Source: CAZYWA01 sp964650975 [NCBI: uncultured bacterium] | Lineage (GTDB): Bacteria > JADJOY01 | Direction of reading: 5' to 3' | DNA: 17,233 bases | Assembly: GCA_964650975.1 (NCBI GenBank) | Contig: CAZYWA010000119.1 | Span: 1-17,233, forward strand | Shown: positions 15,817 through 17,233 of the stretch, piece after piece | Numbering within the stretch: the first letter of the stretch is position 1 | Layout of the letters: every line of letters starts with the position of its first letter | Program-made: the position numbers and the translations under genes | The notes under the pieces: model-generated | What the model was told of the DNA's origin: nothing | What the model saw: the letters and a program-made list of their open reading frames with translations, nothing else | The model's database searches: none

Positions 15817-15953
15817 CGCGATTGCTCGCTCGCGCGCGAGGGACCGCGCGCGCTCCAAACAGCGGTCCGCGCTGGCCCATCGTCGATTGCCCAAACCCAC
15901 CATCGATCCATCCAACCGCCCTCGCGGGCTGATCGCCATCGCTCCCGCTGGAG

Positions 15954-15975
15954 GCCCACCGGTCCCTCGGTGGGC
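15954..15975. terminator. hairpin between convergent slyD and acid phosphatase genes
   Basis: Perfect 8-bp stem GCCCACCG/CGGTGGGC with a 6-nt loop, 137 bp after the slyD stop and 27 bp before the end of the leftward phosphatase gene. There is no T-run on either side. Its position between converging genes suits a two-way terminator, but this is not demonstrated. Confidence 0.35.
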
Positions 15976-16001
15976 AGCGATCGAGCGCGTCCGACCGCCC
16001 C

Positions 16002-16832
16002 TCAATTCTCAGAATCGATCAGCACTTCCTCGCCGAAGACGCCGTTGTGGGTCGGGTCGGAATTGTCGGAGTTGCGGGCGCGCATGACGCGGATGGCGCG
16101 CGCGCCGGCCGCGATCGACTCGCGGATGTCACCGTCGGAGTCGCCGTAGCTCAGCTGCGCGTGGACCTGCTGGAAGAACGGCAACTTCGAGCTGCGATCC
16201 GTGAACAGCACCGGGTCCATGCCGGGCAGGTCGAAGGTTTTCGAGATCAGCTCGGTGAGCTTCTCGGAGCCGGTCTTGACGCGCTTGGTGACGAAGTGGA
16301 TGCGGTCGCCCCGCGACTTGTGAAGCCGGATCAGCTCGACCGCGATCCATTTCTTCACGCTCCACTGGTCGAGCTCGTTGTTCATCCGGGTCCAGAACTC
16401 GCGGAACTTCTGGCGTGCCTCGTCGTTGGGCAGATCCTGCTCGCGCACCGGAGCGCCCGACTTCACCACCGCGTCGCCGTAGGTCCGGCTTCCCCACTGG
16501 AAGCCGGGCGTGGTGAAGAGCACGGTGTCGTCGACGTCGAACACCACGTCGATCGGCGGCTCGGGCAAGGTTTCGGCGAGCGTCTCGAGGTCGATCCAGT
16601 GGATCGTCCCCGGATCGGTGCCCTCCCGATACGCGACCGCGCCGCAGTCGTGGTGCGCGGCGTGCGGGCAGTGTGGGCCAGCCTCGGGACAGGTGATCGC
16701 GTCGTCGGTGGTGACGAGCAGTGGGCCGCAACCGGAGGTGAGGGCGAGAAACAGCGCGAGCGCGGGGGCGAGAGTCGGGGCGAGGCGCCGGGCGCGGAAG
16801 CGCGAGGAGAGGGAGGAGAGGATCGTGTCCAT
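16002..16832 (-). CDS. class B acid phosphatase (AphA-like) lipoprotein
   Basis: Non-specific phosphomonoesterase of the HAD superfamily; E. coli AphA is a periplasmic metal-dependent tetramer. The 276-residue protein aligns with AphA from IHWIDLETLAETL (77-89) to the end GVFGEEVLIDSEN. Motif I is FDVDDTVLFTTPGFQWG with D99 and D101. RMNNELDQWS is the class B FWxxMNN-type block, motif II is T182 in HFVTKR, K216 is a candidate motif III Lys, and YGDSDGDI (229-236) is motif IV. Unlike E. coli AphA it has a lipobox LTSGC (C35), and between C35 and the conserved part lies a Cys/His-rich segment (C48, H54, C55, H57, H60, H61, C63). CCTC at 16839-16842 gives a GAGG ribosome site 6 nt before ATG 16832. 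Confidence 0.93.
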   Translation of the reverse strand: MDTILSSLSSRFRARRLAPTLAPALALFLALTSGCGPLLVTTDDAITCPEAGPHCPHAAHHDCGAVAYREGTDPGTIHWIDLETLAETLPEPPIDVVFDVDDTVLFTTPGFQWGSRTYGDAVVKSGAPVREQDLPNDEARQKFREFWTRMNNELDQWSVKKWIAVELIRLHKSRGDRIHFVTKRVKTGSEKLTELISKTFDLPGMDPVLFTDRSSKLPFFQQVHAQLSYGDSDGDIRESIAAGARAIRVMRARNSDNSDPTHNGVFGEEVLIDSEN

Positions 16833-16951
16833 GGCCGGCCTCGTGGGATGAAGAGTCGAGCATGCAGGCGCACCCGACGATCGGGCAGATTACAGCCACT
16901 TGCGTAGAGCGTGCACGAGCGTGATCGATGTAAGGGCGAATCCGGTTCCTC

Positions 16952-17233
16952 ATGAGCATCGAGCGAGAAGCCCGAGAACCCGGTACGTCGTCCGCGCGGC
17001 GCCCGGCGCGCGTGGCCGTCGGTCTCGTGTCCGGCGCGGTCGTGCTGGTAGCGGCGCTGGCTTGCTGGGTCCTCCCGGCGCGCGTCCCACCTGCACCCGA
17101 CGGCGTGAGCTACGACCGGCGGGACAATGCGCTCTGGCTCTCCAGGCACTGGCTGCACGAGCCGTCGAGCGACGACGAGATCGGCGAGCTGGCGCGTCGT
17201 CTCGCCGAGCACGGCATCACCGTCGTCTACCCG
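16952..17233 (+). CDS. N-terminal part of a membrane-anchored protein, cut by window end
   Basis: An open frame of 94 codons from ATG 16952 to the right edge. The first 20 residues are charged and basic, then VAVGLVSGAVVLVAALACWV forms a membrane anchor or signal segment. YDRRDNALWLSRHWLHEP and EIGELARRLAEHGITVVYP follow and look like the first strand and helix of a barrel-type enzyme domain, possibly a glycosidase-like one. The third positions are GC-rich, as in neighbouring real genes. No start signal is evident upstream. It is divergent from the acid phosphatase gene, with a 119-bp spacer. The function cannot be called from this fragment. Confidence 0.7.
   Translation, partial: MSIEREAREPGTSSARRPARVAVGLVSGAVVLVAALACWVLPARVPPAPDGVSYDRRDNALWLSRHWLHEPSSDDEIGELARRLAEHGITVVYP

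Noticed and set aside
16833-16951. tRNA or small RNA in the spacer between the acid phosphatase and right-edge genes
   Set aside because: No cloverleaf or T-loop sequence is visible; only a 5-bp hairpin at 16873-16885 was found.

Overview
The window is a high-GC bacterial chromosome segment with strong G/C preference at codon third positions, many GTG and TTG starts, Gram-negative envelope features (a porin-like barrel ending in Phe, plus four Sec/lipobox lipoproteins) and no phage, transposase, rRNA, tRNA or CRISPR signal. Gene content (class B acid phosphatase lipoprotein, endoglycoceramidase-like GH5, PHB-depolymerase-type esterase, large hybrid histidine kinase) fits an environmental, probably uncultured, deltaproteobacterial or myxobacterial lineage. 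That placement is inference, not proof.

Layout. 1-228 holds no convincing gene. A PlsC-type acyltransferase (229-1095) and biotin synthase bioB (1139-2200) run rightward, followed by a small membrane protein (2349-2729) whose 3' end overlaps that of a leftward MutM/Fpg-like DNA glycosylase (2683-3633). A GH5 endoglycoceramidase-like lipoprotein (3662-5089) is divergent from mutM. A Bcp/PrxQ peroxiredoxin (5237-5683) is followed by a compact multi-hairpin palindromic element (5696-5813), inside which the probable start of a HAD phosphatase gene lies (5799-6416). That gene is followed at 11 bp by a short acyl-CoA-dehydrogenase-like gene (6428-7381). A leftward CE1-type esterase lipoprotein (7373-8323) is divergent from an outer-membrane porin-like gene (8417-9853).

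The most system-like part is 10047-14883, all rightward: an NnrU/MddA-like membrane methyltransferase, a lipoprotein with a degenerate cupredoxin-like domain, a secreted cupredoxin with an apparently complete type-1 copper ligand set, and a membrane hybrid histidine kinase. The two cupredoxin-like genes overlap at ATGA, and the kinase GTG follows 7 bp later. I read this as a candidate periplasmic copper- or redox-sensing unit. The sensing role is inferred from gene order and from the kinase's extracytoplasmic domain.

After the kinase come a four-helix membrane protein (14918-15331) overlapping a SlyD-type FKBP isomerase (15328-15816), a hairpin-bearing intergenic region, a leftward class B acid phosphatase lipoprotein (16002-16832), and the 5' end of a membrane-anchored protein cut by the right edge (16952-17233). 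Several gene products (GH5, esterase, acid phosphatase, porin) are envelope or surface functions suited to scavenging lipids, glycans and phosphate.
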